64,000 nucleotides of DNA from Caulobacter sp. UNC279MFTsu5.1 (GCF_900114015.1 NZ_FORN01000008.1:62001-126000); one strand, 5' to 3'. Positions 1 to 8,947 are shown, counted from the first letter of the stretch. The notes: generated by a model not told the origin, from the sequence alone. A program made the numbers and translations.

Positions 1-1
1 C

Positions 2-148
2 GGGATCCTGCCCCGCCGCCACGACCGCCTGGCCGACCGCCTGCCCGCCGACCAGGCCGACGCGGCCCTGGCCCGGCTGCGCGGCCTGATCCGCCAGGCC
101 GCCCAGGCCATGCCGCTTCACGCCGACGCCCTGAAGGACCGTCCATGA
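2..148 (+). CDS. Tryptophan-halogenase-like flavoprotein, C-terminal fragment (cut by window edge)
   Basis: Only the last 48 codons lie in the window, ending at TGA 146-148. The tail (G-I-L-P-R-R near its start, then A-Q-A-M-P-L-H-A) aligns by eye with the C-terminus of the next protein (G-I-V-P-R-Q and A-Q-A-M-P-D-H-A), so it is a third paralogue of the same family. The stop overlaps the next start as ATGA, which implies translational coupling. Function and full length cannot be judged from this fragment. Confidence 0.75.
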   Translation, partial: GILPRRHDRLADRLPADQADAALARLRGLIRQAAQAMPLHADALKDRP

Positions 149-1668
149 GCCCCTCCCCCATCCGCAAGGTTCTGGTCCTAGGCGGCGGCACGGCCGGCTG
201 GATGACGGCGGCGGCCCTGTCCAAGGTGCTGGGCGACCAGGTCGAGGTGACTCTGATCGAGTCCGAGCAGATCGGCACGGTCGGCGTCGGCGAGGCCACG
301 ATTCCGCCGATCCTGACCTTCAACGCCATGCTGGGGATCGACGAGCGCGACTTCATGCGGGCCACCCGCGCGACCTTCAAGCTGGGCATCGAGTTCCGCG
401 ACTGGACCCGCCTGGGCGACCGCTACATCCACCCGTTCGGAAGCTTCGGCCTGGATATCGAGGCCATCAAGTTCCACCAGGTCTGGCGCAAGGTGCGCGA
501 CCAGGTCGGGCCGCTCGAGGACTTCAACCTGGCGGCCGTCGCCGCGCGCCAGAACCGCTTCACCCTGCCCGATCCGGATCCGGCCAAGGTGCTGTCGAGC
601 CTGAAATACGCCTTTCACTTCGACGCCGGCCTCTATGCCCGCTTCCTGCGCGGCTTCGCCGAGGCGCGGGGCGCCAGGCGGATCGAGGGCAAGGTCGCCG
701 ATGTCGGCCTGCGCGGCGAGGACGGCTTCATCCAGTCGGTCACCCTGGAGGACGGGCGGACCTTCGAGGCCGACCTGTTCATCGACTGCACCGGCTTTCG
801 CGCCCTGTTGATCGGCCAGGCCCTGGGCGGACGCCATGTCGACTGGAGCCATTGGCTGCCCAACGACCGGGCCGTGGCCCTGCCCTGCGCCACCGGCGGC
901 GACGGCCTGACGCCCTACACCCGCGCCACCGCCGACAAGGCCGGCTGGCGCTGGCGCATCCCGCTGCAGCACCGCACCGGCAACGGCTACGTCTATTCCA
1001 GCGCCCATATCGGCGACGACGAGGCCCTGGCCGGGCTGCTGGCCGGCCTGGACGGTCCGACGGACGCCGAACCGAACTTTCTGCGCTTCCAGGCCGGCCG
1101 CCGCGACCGGGCCTGGATCAAGAACTGCGTCGCCATCGGCCTGTCGTCCGGCTTCCTGGAGCCGTTGGAGAGCACCAGCATCCATCTGATCCAGGCCGGA
1201 ATCACCAAGCTCCTGGCCCTGTTCCCGGACAAGGGCTTCGATCCGCTGGAGATCGACGAGTACAACCGCCTGACCGCCCTGCAGGTCGAGCTGGTCCGCG
1301 ACTTCATCATCCTGCACTTCAAGGCCACGGAGCGGTCGGATACGCCGTACTGGGACTATGTCCGCACCATGGAGATCCCCGAGAGCCTGCAGCGCAAGAT
1401 CGACCTGTTCGCCGGGCGCGGGCGCATCTTCCAGTCCGACTACGACCTGTTCGCCGAGCCCAGCTGGATCGCGGTGCTGATGGGCCAGGGGATCGTGCCG
1501 CGCCAGTACGACGCCCTGGTCGACAGCCTGCCGCAGGCCGCACTGGTCCAGCGCCTGCAACGGATGTCGGCCCTGATCGGCCAGACCGCCCAGGCCATGC
1601 CCGACCACGCCGCCTTTATCGCCCGCTATTGCGCCGCCGACGCGGCCGCCGCCGGAGTCCCCGCGTGA
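145..1668 (+). CDS. FAD-dependent tryptophan-halogenase family protein
   Basis: A 507-residue protein, about the usual length for flavin-dependent tryptophan halogenases. An N-terminal FAD-binding motif GGGTAGW follows a beta strand at residues 9-20. The family motif W-x-W-x-I-P appears as GWRWRIPLQHR, and the lysine in ATFKLGIEF sits where the family's catalytic lysine lies. Known members chlorinate or brominate tryptophan using FADH2 and halide, but many paralogues in Caulobacter-type genomes sit beside TonB receptors and sugar genes with no natural-product cluster, and their substrate is unknown. No flavin reductase is adjacent. It overlaps the genes on both sides by 4 bases. The family is secure; the halogenation substrate is not. 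Confidence 0.88.
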   Translation: MSPSPIRKVLVLGGGTAGWMTAAALSKVLGDQVEVTLIESEQIGTVGVGEATIPPILTFNAMLGIDERDFMRATRATFKLGIEFRDWTRLGDRYIHPFGSFGLDIEAIKFHQVWRKVRDQVGPLEDFNLAAVAARQNRFTLPDPDPAKVLSSLKYAFHFDAGLYARFLRGFAEARGARRIEGKVADVGLRGEDGFIQSVTLEDGRTFEADLFIDCTGFRALLIGQALGGRHVDWSHWLPNDRAVALPCATGGDGLTPYTRATADKAGWRWRIPLQHRTGNGYVYSSAHIGDDEALAGLLAGLDGPTDAEPNFLRFQAGRRDRAWIKNCVAIGLSSGFLEPLESTSIHLIQAGITKLLALFPDKGFDPLEIDEYNRLTALQVELVRDFIILHFKATERSDTPYWDYVRTMEIPESLQRKIDLFAGRGRIFQSDYDLFAEPSWIAVLMGQGIVPRQYDALVDSLPQAALVQRLQRMSALIGQTAQAMPDHAAFIARYCAADAAAAGVPA

Positions 1669-3170
1669 CCGACCAACGCCTGCGCAAGATCGTCATCGTC
1701 GGCGGCGGCACGGCCGGCTGGATGACGGCCGCGGCGCTGGGCCGCTTCCTCAAGGACGGCCACACCCAGGTGACGCTGGTGGAGTCCGAGGAGATCGGCA
1801 CGGTCGGGGTCGGCGAATCCACGATCCCGCAGATCAAGATCTTCAACCGTATGCTGGGGCTGGACGAGTTCGACTTCGTCCGCCGCACCAAGGCGACCTT
1901 CAAGCTGGGCATCGACTTCGTCGACTGGAAGACGATCGGCCACCAGTACCACCACCCGTTCGGCCCCTACGGAGTCGACATGGAGGGAGTCTCGTTCCAC
2001 GCCTACTGGCTGCGGCTGAAGGCCATGGGCGAGGCCGCCGATCTGGGCGAATATTCGTTGCAGGCCGTGGCCTCGGCCCAGGGCAAGTTCATGCGCCCCA
2101 ACCAGCAGCGCAACTCGCCGCTGGCGAGGATCGACCACGCCTACCATATCGACGCCGGCCTCTACGCCCGGTTCCTGCGCGGCTATGCCGAAGAGCGCGG
2201 GGTGCGCCGCCAGGAAGGCCGGATCGTCGACGTCCACCAGCGGACCGAAGACGGCTTCATCGAGGCCGTGACCCTGCAGAACGGCCAGCGGGTCGAGGGC
2301 GACCTGTTCATCGACTGCTCGGGCTTCCGCGGCCTGCTGATCGAGCAGACCCTGAAGACCGGCTTCGAGGACTGGTCGCAGTGGTTGCTGAACGACCGCG
2401 CCGTGGCCGTGCCCTGCGCCCTGGGCGGCTCGACCCAGCCCGTGACCCGCGCCACCGCGCGCCCCGCTGGCTGGCAATGGCGCATCCCGCTGCAGCACCG
2501 CCTGGGCAACGGCTACGCCTATTCCAGTCAGCACATCAGCGAGGACGAGGCGACCGCCTATCTGCTGGCCCATCTGGACGGCGAGCCGCTGATCGACCCG
2601 TTCACCTTGCGGTTCAAGGCGGGACGGCGCAAGAAGAGCTGGAACAAGAACGTCGTGGCCATCGGCCTGTCGGCCGGCTTCATGGAGCCGCTGGAGAGCC
2701 AGAGCATCCACCTGATCCAGGTGGGCATCTCGCGCCTGCTGGCCATGTTCCCCGACAAGCGGTTCGAGACCCCCGACATCGACCGCTACAATCGGGTGAT
2801 GAAGTTCGAGTACGAGACGATCCGCGACTTCCTGATCCTGCACTTCCACGCCACCCGACGGAACGACACGCCGTACTGGGACTATCTGCGGGAAATGCCG
2901 ATCCCCGACTACCTGGCCGACAAGATGGCCGTGTTCCAGAGCTACGGCCGGGTGTTCCGCGAGAACGAGGAGCTGTTCACCGACACCAGCTGGTTCGCGG
3001 TGATGGTCGGCCAGGGCCTTGAGCCCCGAGGCCATGATCCGATGGCGGACGTGATGGCGGACGACGAGCTGCGCGCCCGGATGGCCGACATCCACGCCGT
3101 CATCGCCAGGTCGGCCCAGGTCATGCCCGACCACATGCGGTTCATCGCCGACAACTGCGCGGCGGCCTGA
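1665..3170 (+). CDS. FAD-dependent tryptophan-halogenase family protein, second complete copy
   Basis: A 501-residue paralogue of the preceding gene. I choose the GTG at 1665 because it overlaps the upstream TGA (GTGA) and gives an N-terminus that matches its neighbour (K-I-V-I-V-G-G-G-T-A-G-W). The GGGTAGW FAD motif, the ATFKLGIDF lysine and GWQWRIPLQHR are all present. The three copies are collinear and overlapping, so they are one transcription unit that arose by tandem duplication. A hairpin about 30 bases downstream probably ends the transcript. The open frame extends far upstream, but that part only shadows the previous gene. Confidence 0.88.
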   Translation: MTDQRLRKIVIVGGGTAGWMTAAALGRFLKDGHTQVTLVESEEIGTVGVGESTIPQIKIFNRMLGLDEFDFVRRTKATFKLGIDFVDWKTIGHQYHHPFGPYGVDMEGVSFHAYWLRLKAMGEAADLGEYSLQAVASAQGKFMRPNQQRNSPLARIDHAYHIDAGLYARFLRGYAEERGVRRQEGRIVDVHQRTEDGFIEAVTLQNGQRVEGDLFIDCSGFRGLLIEQTLKTGFEDWSQWLLNDRAVAVPCALGGSTQPVTRATARPAGWQWRIPLQHRLGNGYAYSSQHISEDEATAYLLAHLDGEPLIDPFTLRFKAGRRKKSWNKNVVAIGLSAGFMEPLESQSIHLIQVGISRLLAMFPDKRFETPDIDRYNRVMKFEYETIRDFLILHFHATRRNDTPYWDYLREMPIPDYLADKMAVFQSYGRVFRENEELFTDTSWFAVMVGQGLEPRGHDPMADVMADDELRARMADIHAVIARSAQVMPDHMRFIADNCAAA

Positions 3171-3201
3171 GGCGGATCGGCGTTCGAGGGCCGTGCGTGG
3201 T

Positions 3202-3235
3202 CCTCGTCCTGAGCTTGTCGAAGGACGAGGTTTTC
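3202..3235 (+). terminator. Palindromic repeat acting as terminator of the halogenase operon
   Basis: Arms CCTCGTCCT (3202-3210) and AGGACGAGG (3222-3230) are perfectly complementary, with an 11-base loop, and are followed by TTTTCG. The sequence belongs to the same intergenic repeat family as the copies at 8241-8336 (core CTTCGACAAGCTCAGGA). It lies between the halogenase operon and the convergent alpha-glucuronidase, so it could terminate from both sides. Confidence 0.6.
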
Positions 3236-3240
3236 GCCCC

Positions 3241-5370
3241 CTAGATCCCCGGTGCGTAGGGGAAGCTGAGCTTCTCGTAATAGTCCAGAGAATGGGCCGG
3301 GGGCGCCTCGCCGGCCGGCAGCGGCAGGCCCGAAAAGGCCTGGAAATAGGCGATCGAGGCGTCGCGCCACCACTGGGCCTCCCGGCGCTGGATCGTCAGG
3401 AAGTCGGCGACCTGGGCGTGGCGCTCGGGATCCACATAGGGCGCCAAATCGGCCCAGGTGCGCTCCATGCCGTCCACATAGGACACGCCGCGCGAATAGT
3501 GGGTGACCAGCCCGTCCCACAGGGTCTGGCCCGACTTCAGGCGATAGGTCCACGGCAGGTGGTGGAACCACAGCAGGTCCTTTTCGTCGATCGTCTTCAG
3601 GTCCGAGAAGCGCCGGGCCACCGGCGGGGCGTACTGGGCCGCGGCGTTGCTGCCGGCGGCGGTGCGGTCGAAGCCGATCCCGTCCTTGCCGGCCTTGGCG
3701 TAGTAGACGCTGGTCCAGTCGGCGCGCTCGCCGCCGCTCACCCACGGGCCGGGACCGTAGTGGTGGCTGCGGCCCATCTGGTGGTGCAGGCCCAGTGGCG
3801 TCATGTAGTCGACCGCCGCCTCGCGCGAGCCCATCATCATCGCCACGGCCGGCGCGACGAAGCGCGGGTCGGTGGAGAAGGTCATCTTCGCCCAGTCGGC
3901 GGCGATGTCCCGGGTCGAGGCCTCGGGATCCCAGGCCAGACGGCCAAAGACGTACCAGTTGGCCTGGTCGAACTGCGAGCCCGACCAGTTTCGGTCGCGG
4001 CCGATGTTGGAAACCCCGGCCATCAGGGTCAGGGGCCGATTATCGAGCGCGCCGTCCACCACCTTGGCCACGGTCGAACCCTGCCCCTTGGCGTAGGTGT
4101 CGGACTTCAGGGTCTCTTCGTAGAGCGGGCCCAGATAGACCAGGTGGGTGGCGAAGCCGAGATATTCCTTGGTGATCTGGAACTCCATGCCGAGGTTGGT
4201 CTTGGGCATGGCCCCGAACAGCGGGTGGAACGGCTCGCGCGGCTGGAAGTCGATCGCCCCGTTCTTGACCTGGACGACGACGTTGTCGCGGAACTGGCCG
4301 TCGAACGGCTTGAACTCGCCGTAGCCCTGCTTGGCGCGGTCGTCCGGCTGCTCGTGCGAATAGACGAAGGCCCGCCACATCACGATCCCGCCGTGCGGCC
4401 CCACGGCGTCGGCCAGCATGTTGGCCCCGTCGACATGGGTGCGGCCATAGTCCTGCGGTCCCGGCTGGCCTTCCGAATTGGCCTTGACCAGGAAGCCGCC
4501 AAAGTCGGGAATAGCCTGGTAGATCTCGTCGGCCTTGGCCTTCCAGAAGGCGCGGACGGCCGGGTCCAGCGGGTCGGCGGTCTTCAGTCCGCCGATCTCG
4601 ATCGGGGCCGAGAAGCGCGCCGACAGATAGACCTTGATCCCATACGGCCGGAACACCTCGGCCAGGGCCGCGGCCTTGGCGATATAGGGGGCGGTCAGGC
4701 TGTCGGCCTTGGCGTTGACGTTGTTCAGCACCGCGCCGTTGATGCCGATCGAGGCGTTGGCGCGGGCGTAGTCGACATAGCGCGGATCCTTGTAGTCGGG
4801 CAGCTTCCACCAGTCCCACAGCGAGGCCCCGGCATAGCCGCGCTCGACACTGCCATTGAGATTGTCCCAGTGGTTCAGCAGGCGGTGATTGACCTTGGGG
4901 GCCGACAGGATGTCGAGCTTGTCGACGCCCTGCCCCGTCTGGACCAGACGCAGATAGGCGAAGACGCCGTACAGCACGCCGATGTCGCGGTTGGCGGCGA
5001 TGACCGTGGTCTTACCCACGGTTCGGATCAGGTAACCCTCCTCGCCAGCGCCCTGCAGCGGCAGGTTCAGGGCGGCGACGGCGGGCGAGCCGGCGGGCGT
5101 GCCCAGCAGGATCGAGGGAGCGTCCGGCGCCGGCGCGCCGCCGACCAGGCCGTCCAGCCCGCGCTGCAGTTCGGCGCGCGCGACCTTCAGGGTCGGCGTA
5201 TCGGCGCAGGGCGCGATCGCGCGAGGCTGCGGCCGCTGGGCCGCCGGCAGCGGCCGATAGCGCAGCCACAGGTCATAGCCGTCCTCGGCCTGGGCCACGG
5301 AGCCCCAGAAGGTCGCCGAGATCAGGCCGGCCGCCAGGCAAAGCCCACGCACGAAGGACACAGGACGCAT
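3241..5370 (-). CDS. aguA: Alpha-glucuronidase, glycoside hydrolase family 67
   Basis: A 709-residue protein, typical of GH67. It removes (4-O-methyl-)glucuronic acid from the non-reducing end of xylo-oligosaccharides. The start at 5370 is chosen because a GGGAGAAAAC ribosome site lies just upstream and the product then begins with a signal peptide (R-P-V-S-F-V-R, a hydrophobic core, cut near V-A-Q-A), so it acts in the periplasm or outside the cell. Family blocks around the acidic active site are visible: GFLVKANSEGQPGP, IDFQPREPFHPLFG and NLGMEFQITKEYLG. It is divergent from mannonate dehydratase, across three operator-like sites. The next steps, uronate uptake and mannonate dehydration, are encoded elsewhere in this window, which supports a glucuronoxylan pathway. 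Confidence 0.92.
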   Translation of the reverse strand: MRPVSFVRGLCLAAGLISATFWGSVAQAEDGYDLWLRYRPLPAAQRPQPRAIAPCADTPTLKVARAELQRGLDGLVGGAPAPDAPSILLGTPAGSPAVAALNLPLQGAGEEGYLIRTVGKTTVIAANRDIGVLYGVFAYLRLVQTGQGVDKLDILSAPKVNHRLLNHWDNLNGSVERGYAGASLWDWWKLPDYKDPRYVDYARANASIGINGAVLNNVNAKADSLTAPYIAKAAALAEVFRPYGIKVYLSARFSAPIEIGGLKTADPLDPAVRAFWKAKADEIYQAIPDFGGFLVKANSEGQPGPQDYGRTHVDGANMLADAVGPHGGIVMWRAFVYSHEQPDDRAKQGYGEFKPFDGQFRDNVVVQVKNGAIDFQPREPFHPLFGAMPKTNLGMEFQITKEYLGFATHLVYLGPLYEETLKSDTYAKGQGSTVAKVVDGALDNRPLTLMAGVSNIGRDRNWSGSQFDQANWYVFGRLAWDPEASTRDIAADWAKMTFSTDPRFVAPAVAMMMGSREAAVDYMTPLGLHHQMGRSHHYGPGPWVSGGERADWTSVYYAKAGKDGIGFDRTAAGSNAAAQYAPPVARRFSDLKTIDEKDLLWFHHLPWTYRLKSGQTLWDGLVTHYSRGVSYVDGMERTWADLAPYVDPERHAQVADFLTIQRREAQWWRDASIAYFQAFSGLPLPAGEAPPAHSLDYYEKLSFPYAPGI

Positions 5371-5430
5371 GTTTTCTCCCTGGCGACACTCTGCCACGCG
5401 ATGCGAGGGGCGCGACGGTCTTGACCTTCT

Positions 5431-5442
5431 GATACCGCTACC
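5431..5442. promoter_or_regulatory. LacI-type operator-like half of a repeated site (GATACCGCTACC)
   Basis: GATACCGCTACC lies 60 bases upstream of the alpha-glucuronidase start and recurs exactly at 5518-5529. Its CG-centred, partly palindromic form resembles LacI-family operators. From memory it is close to the Caulobacter xylose operator. The regulator is not in this window. Confidence 0.45.
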
Positions 5443-5470
5443 TTGAACAAAGGTCGAGACACCATGGCAT

Positions 5471-5487
5471 TATTGGTCAGACCAATA
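5471..5487. promoter_or_regulatory. GntR/FadR-type operator between aguA and manD
   Basis: TATTGGTCAGACCAATA is a perfect 17-base inverted repeat centred on A5479. It contains TGGTCAGACCA, which fits the FadR-subfamily consensus T-n-GT-nnn-AC-n-A exactly. The GntR gene at 6945 downstream of manD is the obvious candidate binder. TTGACA at 5490-5495, a possible -35 for manD, directly abuts the site, so bound repressor would block that promoter. Confidence 0.7.
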
Positions 5488-5517
5488 GGTTGACAACCGC
5501 CGCGCCTGATTTAGACC

Positions 5518-5530
5518 GATACCGCTACCA
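5518..5530. promoter_or_regulatory. Second copy of the LacI-type operator-like site
   Basis: GATACCGCTACCA repeats the 5431-5442 sequence 87 bases away (start to start), on the other side of the GntR palindrome and about 50 bases upstream of the manD start. Two identical sites flanking a divergent promoter suggest looping or joint control of aguA and manD by a second sugar regulator. Confidence 0.45.
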
Positions 5531-5577
5531 TCCGACCTTCGCCAATTGGATCACTGTCGGATCAACGAAAGCGCCCC

Positions 5578-6789
5578 ATGCCGAAGATCACCGCCGCCAG
5601 AGTCATCGTCACCTGTCCGGGGCGCAACTTCGTCACCCTGAAGATCGAGACCAGCGACGGCGTCCACGGCGTCGGCGACGCCACGCTGAACGGCCGCGAG
5701 CTGGCCGTGGCCAGCTACCTGGCCGACCACGTCATCCCCTGCCTGATCGGCCGCGACGCCCACCAGATCGAGGACATCTGGCAGTACCTGTACAGGGGCG
5801 CCTACTGGCGGCGCGGCCCGGTGACCATGGCCGCCATCGCCGCGGTCGACATGGCCCTGTGGGACATCAAGGCCAAGATCGCCGGCCTGCCGCTGTACCA
5901 GCTGCTGGGCGGGGCCTGCCGCACCGGCGTGATGGTCTACGGCCACGCCAACGGCGCGACGGTCGAGGAGACCCTGGAGAACGCGGCGGCCTATGCGGCC
6001 CAGGGCTACAAGGCCATCCGCCTGCAGTCGGGCGTGCCCGGACTGAAGGGCGTCTACGGCGTCTCCAAGGACAGGTTCTTCTACGAACCGGCCGACGGCG
6101 ACCTGCCGACCGAAAGCCTGTGGTCGACCGAAAAGTACCTGCGCAGCGCGCCCGGCCTGTTCGCGGCGGCTCGCGACACGCTAGGCTGGGACCTGCACCT
6201 GCTGCACGACGTCCACCATCGCCTGACCCCGATCGAGGCCGCCCGCCTCGGCAAGGACCTGGAGCCCTACCGCCCCTTCTGGCTGGAGGACGCCGTCCCC
6301 GCCGAGAACCAGGCCAGCTTCCGCATCATCCGCCAGCACACCACCACGCCCCTGGCCGTGGGCGAGGTGTTCAATTCGATCTGGGACTGCAAGCAGCTGA
6401 TCGAGGAACAGCTGATCGACTATATCCGCGCCACCGTGGTCCATGCCGGCGGGATCACCCACCTGCGCAGGATCGCCGGCTTCGCCGACCTGCACCACGT
6501 GCGCACCGGCTGCCACGGCGCCACCGACCTGTCGCCGGTCTGCATGGCCGCAGCCCTGCACTTCGACCTGTCGATCCCCAATTTCGGCATCCAGGAATAC
6601 ATGCGCCACACCGAGGCGACCGACGCGGTGTTCCCCCACGCCTACAGCTTCGCGGACGGCATGCTGCACCCCGGCGAAGCGATCGGCCTGGGCGTCGACA
6701 TCGACGAGGCGCAGGCCGCCAAACACCCGTACAAGCGCGCCTACCTGCCGATCGCCCGCCGCGAGGACGGCTCCATGCACGACTGGTGA
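5578..6789 (+). CDS. manD: D-mannonate dehydratase, enolase superfamily (ManD type)
   Basis: A 403-residue member of the enolase-superfamily ManD group, which dehydrates D-mannonate to 2-keto-3-deoxygluconate in glucuronate catabolism. The lid domain comes first. The barrel then shows acidic metal-ligand blocks: [23 protein letters not shown] and [14 protein letters not shown]. The [15 protein letters not shown] and [14 protein letters not shown] segments are typical of high-activity ManD proteins. The start at 5578 gives the canonical M-P-K-I-T beginning; the frame is open further upstream but without family sequence. It is divergent from alpha-glucuronidase and followed by a GntR regulator. 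Annotation as gluconate dehydratase is the main alternative in this family. Confidence 0.88.
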   Translation: MPKITAARVIVTCPGRNFVTLKIETSDGVHGVGDATLNGRELAVASYLADHVIPCLIGRDAHQIEDIWQYLYRGAYWRRGPVTMAAIAAVDMALWDIKAKIAGLPLYQLLGGACRTGVMVYGHANGATVEETLENAAAYAAQGYKAIRLQSGVPGLKGVYGVSKDRFFYEPADGDLPTESLWSTEKYLRSAPGLFAAARDTLGWDLHLLHDVHHRLTPIEAARLGKDLEPYRPFWLEDAVPAENQASFRIIRQHTTTPLAVGEVFNSIWDCKQLIEEQLIDYIRATVVHAGGITHLRRIAGFADLHHVRTGCHGATDLSPVCMAAALHFDLSIPNFGIQEYMRHTEATDAVFPHAYSFADGMLHPGEAIGLGVDIDEAQAAKHPYKRAYLPIARREDGSMHDW

Positions 6790-6944
6790 GGTCGTCGAAA
6801 CCCGGTCTGTACCCCAGGGTTTTCCGGCGATCGCCAAGCTTTAGGGACCGGCGCCAAAAATAGCCCGCGCGGGCCAGGTGGGCTATGCTATCGCGGAGTT
6901 CGAAGGGCCTTTCGGGGCCGCCGCCGAGGAACTGACGCAGACCC

Positions 6945-7697
6945 ATGGCCGAGAACGTCAAGCTCTACCGTCGCATCGCCGACTCGATCGCCGACGCCAT
7001 CGAGGGCGGCCAATACAAGCTTGGCGACCGCCTGCCCACCGAACGCGAGCTGGCCGAGCAGTTCGGGGTCAGCCGACCCACCCTGCGCGAGGCGATGATC
7101 GCTCTGGAAATGCTGGGCATGATCGAGGCCCGCCACGGCCTGGGCATCTATGTCACCGGCGAGGTCCGCCCCGTCGCCCCGGCCAGCACCGAGCCCGCCT
7201 TGGAGATCGGCGCGTTCGAGCTGATCGAGGCCCGCCGCCTGTTCGAGGGCGAGGCCGCCGCCCTGGCCGCCACCGCCATCACCGACGAGCAGATCCAGGA
7301 GCTGGAGGCGCTGATGGAGCGCATGGCCCGCGAGGAGGAAATCCAGGGCGAGGACGCCGACCGCGAGTTCCACATGGTCATCGCCCGCGCCTCGGGGAAC
7401 GGCGCGATCATCGCCACGATCGAGAACCTGTGGGACTGGCGCAACCGCTCGCCCCTGGCCCGCAACATCCTGACCCGGGCCCGCGGCATGGGGCTGGAGC
7501 CGCGCATCGTCGAGCACCGCCGGGTGTTCGAGGCCCTGAAGGCCCGCGATCCCGCCGCCGCCCGGCAAGCCATGCGCGACCACCTGGAGCGGGTCATCGA
7601 CCACCTGCTGCACGCCACCGAGACCGAGGCGGTCGAGCGGGCCAAGCAGGAAACCGGCGCCCGGCGCTCGGCGATCGCCAAGCGCGTCGCCATCTGA
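6945..7697 (+). CDS. GntR family (FadR subfamily) transcriptional regulator, probable UxuR-like
   Basis: A 250-residue protein with an N-terminal winged helix (K-L-G-D-R-L-P-T-E-R-E-L-A, then VSRPTLREAMIALE) and an all-helical C-terminal FCD effector domain (DREFHMVIARASGN and a late EHRRVFEAL metal-ligand region). FCD regulators bind small carboxylates or sugar acids. Its position 155 bases after manD and the matching palindrome at 5471-5487 suggest that it represses the aguA/manD promoters and is released by a uronate or aldonate intermediate. The ligand is inferred, not shown by the sequence. Confidence 0.85.
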   Translation: MAENVKLYRRIADSIADAIEGGQYKLGDRLPTERELAEQFGVSRPTLREAMIALEMLGMIEARHGLGIYVTGEVRPVAPASTEPALEIGAFELIEARRLFEGEAAALAATAITDEQIQELEALMERMAREEEIQGEDADREFHMVIARASGNGAIIATIENLWDWRNRSPLARNILTRARGMGLEPRIVEHRRVFEALKARDPAAARQAMRDHLERVIDHLLHATETEAVERAKQETGARRSAIAKRVAI

Positions 7698-7725
7698 CGG
7701 CGCCCGCGCCGATCTGGAGACCGTC

Positions 7726-8205
7726 ATGCTCGCCTTGATCCTGATGCTGCAGACGGCCCCGATCCAGGACGCGCCCTCGCCGGTCGATCCGGTGACGGTC
7801 TCTCCCGAGAAGCCGGCGACCAAGCCGATGCCGCTGTGGGCCGAAAAGGTTCAGCCGCGCGACTGGCCGTTCATCGGCGGCGTCGAGGACCGCTCGATCC
7901 TGGTGTTCGCCAAGACCGCCGCCACGCCGGCCGGATCGCCCTATCAGCAGGTCTGGATCCGCCACGAATACAAGGCCGTGCAGACCGACGCCGCCGACGG
8001 GGTCGCCCTGGCGCCCTACCGTTCGGAAAAGCTGGTCGAGGAAGTGGACTGCGCCAGGCAGTTGTTCCGGCGGCTCAAGGCCTACCGCCACAGCGACAAC
8101 AACTTGGAGGGCCAGGCCCAGGCGCTGGGCTTCACCGAAGCGGCCTGGACCGCGCCCGAGCCCGACACCTTCGACGCCACGATCGTGCGGGATGCGTGCC
8201 TGTAA
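7726..8205 (+). CDS. Hypothetical secreted protein, possible surface-adhesin-E-like domain
   Basis: 159 residues. The N-terminus (M-L-A-L-I-L-M-L-Q-T-A) is a short hydrophobic stretch, so secretion or membrane anchoring is possible but not strong. The body, with W-x-R-x-E-Y and a late paired cysteine pattern (E-V-D-C-A and V-R-D-A-C-L), resembles small proteins of the surface-adhesin E / uncharacterised periplasmic type. It lies 28 bases after the GntR gene and could share its transcript. I do not recognise a defined function. Confidence 0.65.
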   Translation: MLALILMLQTAPIQDAPSPVDPVTVSPEKPATKPMPLWAEKVQPRDWPFIGGVEDRSILVFAKTAATPAGSPYQQVWIRHEYKAVQTDAADGVALAPYRSEKLVEEVDCARQLFRRLKAYRHSDNNLEGQAQALGFTEAAWTAPEPDTFDATIVRDACL

Positions 8206-8240
8206 GGGCCAGAGCGGATCGACATTTAGCTCCGGGGACG

Positions 8241-8336
8241 AAAACCTTGTCCTTCGACAAGCTCAGGATGAGGTTTTCGACGGACTGGGCCTGTAGATGG
8301 TCCTCATCCTAAGCCTGTCGAAGAACGAGGACCACG
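8241..8336. repeat. Paired palindromic intergenic repeats (CTTCGACAAGCTCAGGA family)
   Basis: Two head-to-head copies lie between convergent genes. The first runs from AAAACCTTGTCC to AGGATGAGGTTTTC. The second, slightly degenerate copy is at about 8300-8336 (CCTCATCCT, then CGAAGAACGAGG). A further copy is at 3202-3230. Each folds into a stem, so the pair probably also terminates both flanking genes. No gene is visible between 8206 and 8350. Confidence 0.7.
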
Positions 8337-8350
8337 CTTGCCGCGGCGAC

Positions 8351-8815
8351 CTAGAGCCCCTGCCCCTTCAGCACCTCGGGATCGATCGCCAGGCCGTAGA
8401 GATAGCGGTGGCGCGAGGCCGAACCGCGCTTCAGCCCCTTCAGTTGGGCGTTCTGGTCGTCCGTCAGCCTGAACGGCCGGTAGCCGCGACGACGAAGGCA
8501 GGTCTCCAGCGCCGGCGCCAACTGATCGGCGACGTTGTTGCGGATCCGGTGCTGGCCGCGCTTGGCGCTTTCCGTCACCTCGAAGACGTCCTGGCCTTCC
8601 ATGGCGAACATCTGGTCGACCGGCGGCACGGAAACCGGCGTGGCGCTGCCCGCGAGCCAGGCGCACTCGACCGCGTCGGTGCGGTACTGCAGGAACGAGA
8701 CGCCCGGCTTGCCCCAGCTCTGGCGACCAGGCGCGGGCTGCGCCTGGGCGACGCCGGCCAGCGAGATGACAAGGCCCGCGGCCAGGATCGCGAACCACCG
8801 GATGGAAGGGCGCAT
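8351..8815 (-). CDS. Hypothetical periplasmic protein
   Basis: 154 residues from the start at 8815, which gives a clear signal peptide (M-R-P-S-I-R-W-F, a hydrophobic core, then G-V-A-Q-A-Q). The open frame runs upstream without plausible protein sequence. The mature part has two cysteines (V-E-C-A-W and L-E-T-C-L) that may form a disulfide, and an L-R-R-R-G-Y-R-P-F motif seen in small proteobacterial periplasmic proteins of unknown role. It is convergent with the preceding gene and 132 bases beyond the stop of the GH3 gene. Function unknown. Confidence 0.7.
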   Translation of the reverse strand: MRPSIRWFAILAAGLVISLAGVAQAQPAPGRQSWGKPGVSFLQYRTDAVECAWLAGSATPVSVPPVDQMFAMEGQDVFEVTESAKRGQHRIRNNVADQLAPALETCLRRRGYRPFRLTDDQNAQLKGLKRGSASRHRYLYGLAIDPEVLKGQGL

Positions 8816-8947
8816 CTTCAGCCTCCACGTCGCGCCCAGACTATCGCCGCCCCGGACCGAAGCAAGGTTCTGGCGCCGCACGCCGAGCGGCCTCCCGGAC
8901 CGCCGTGGGGACGGGCGCACGCGCCTGTCCCCAGCCGCGGCGTCGCT

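Noticed and set aside
145-3170. A natural-product (halogenated alkaloid) cluster
   Set aside because: No synthase, reductase, transporter or tailoring gene accompanies the halogenase-like genes, and the neighbours are sugar catabolism.
3193-5424. A 743-codon rightward frame over the alpha-glucuronidase
   Set aside because: It is antisense to a confident GH67 protein with signal peptide and ribosome site. The shadow has no family features.
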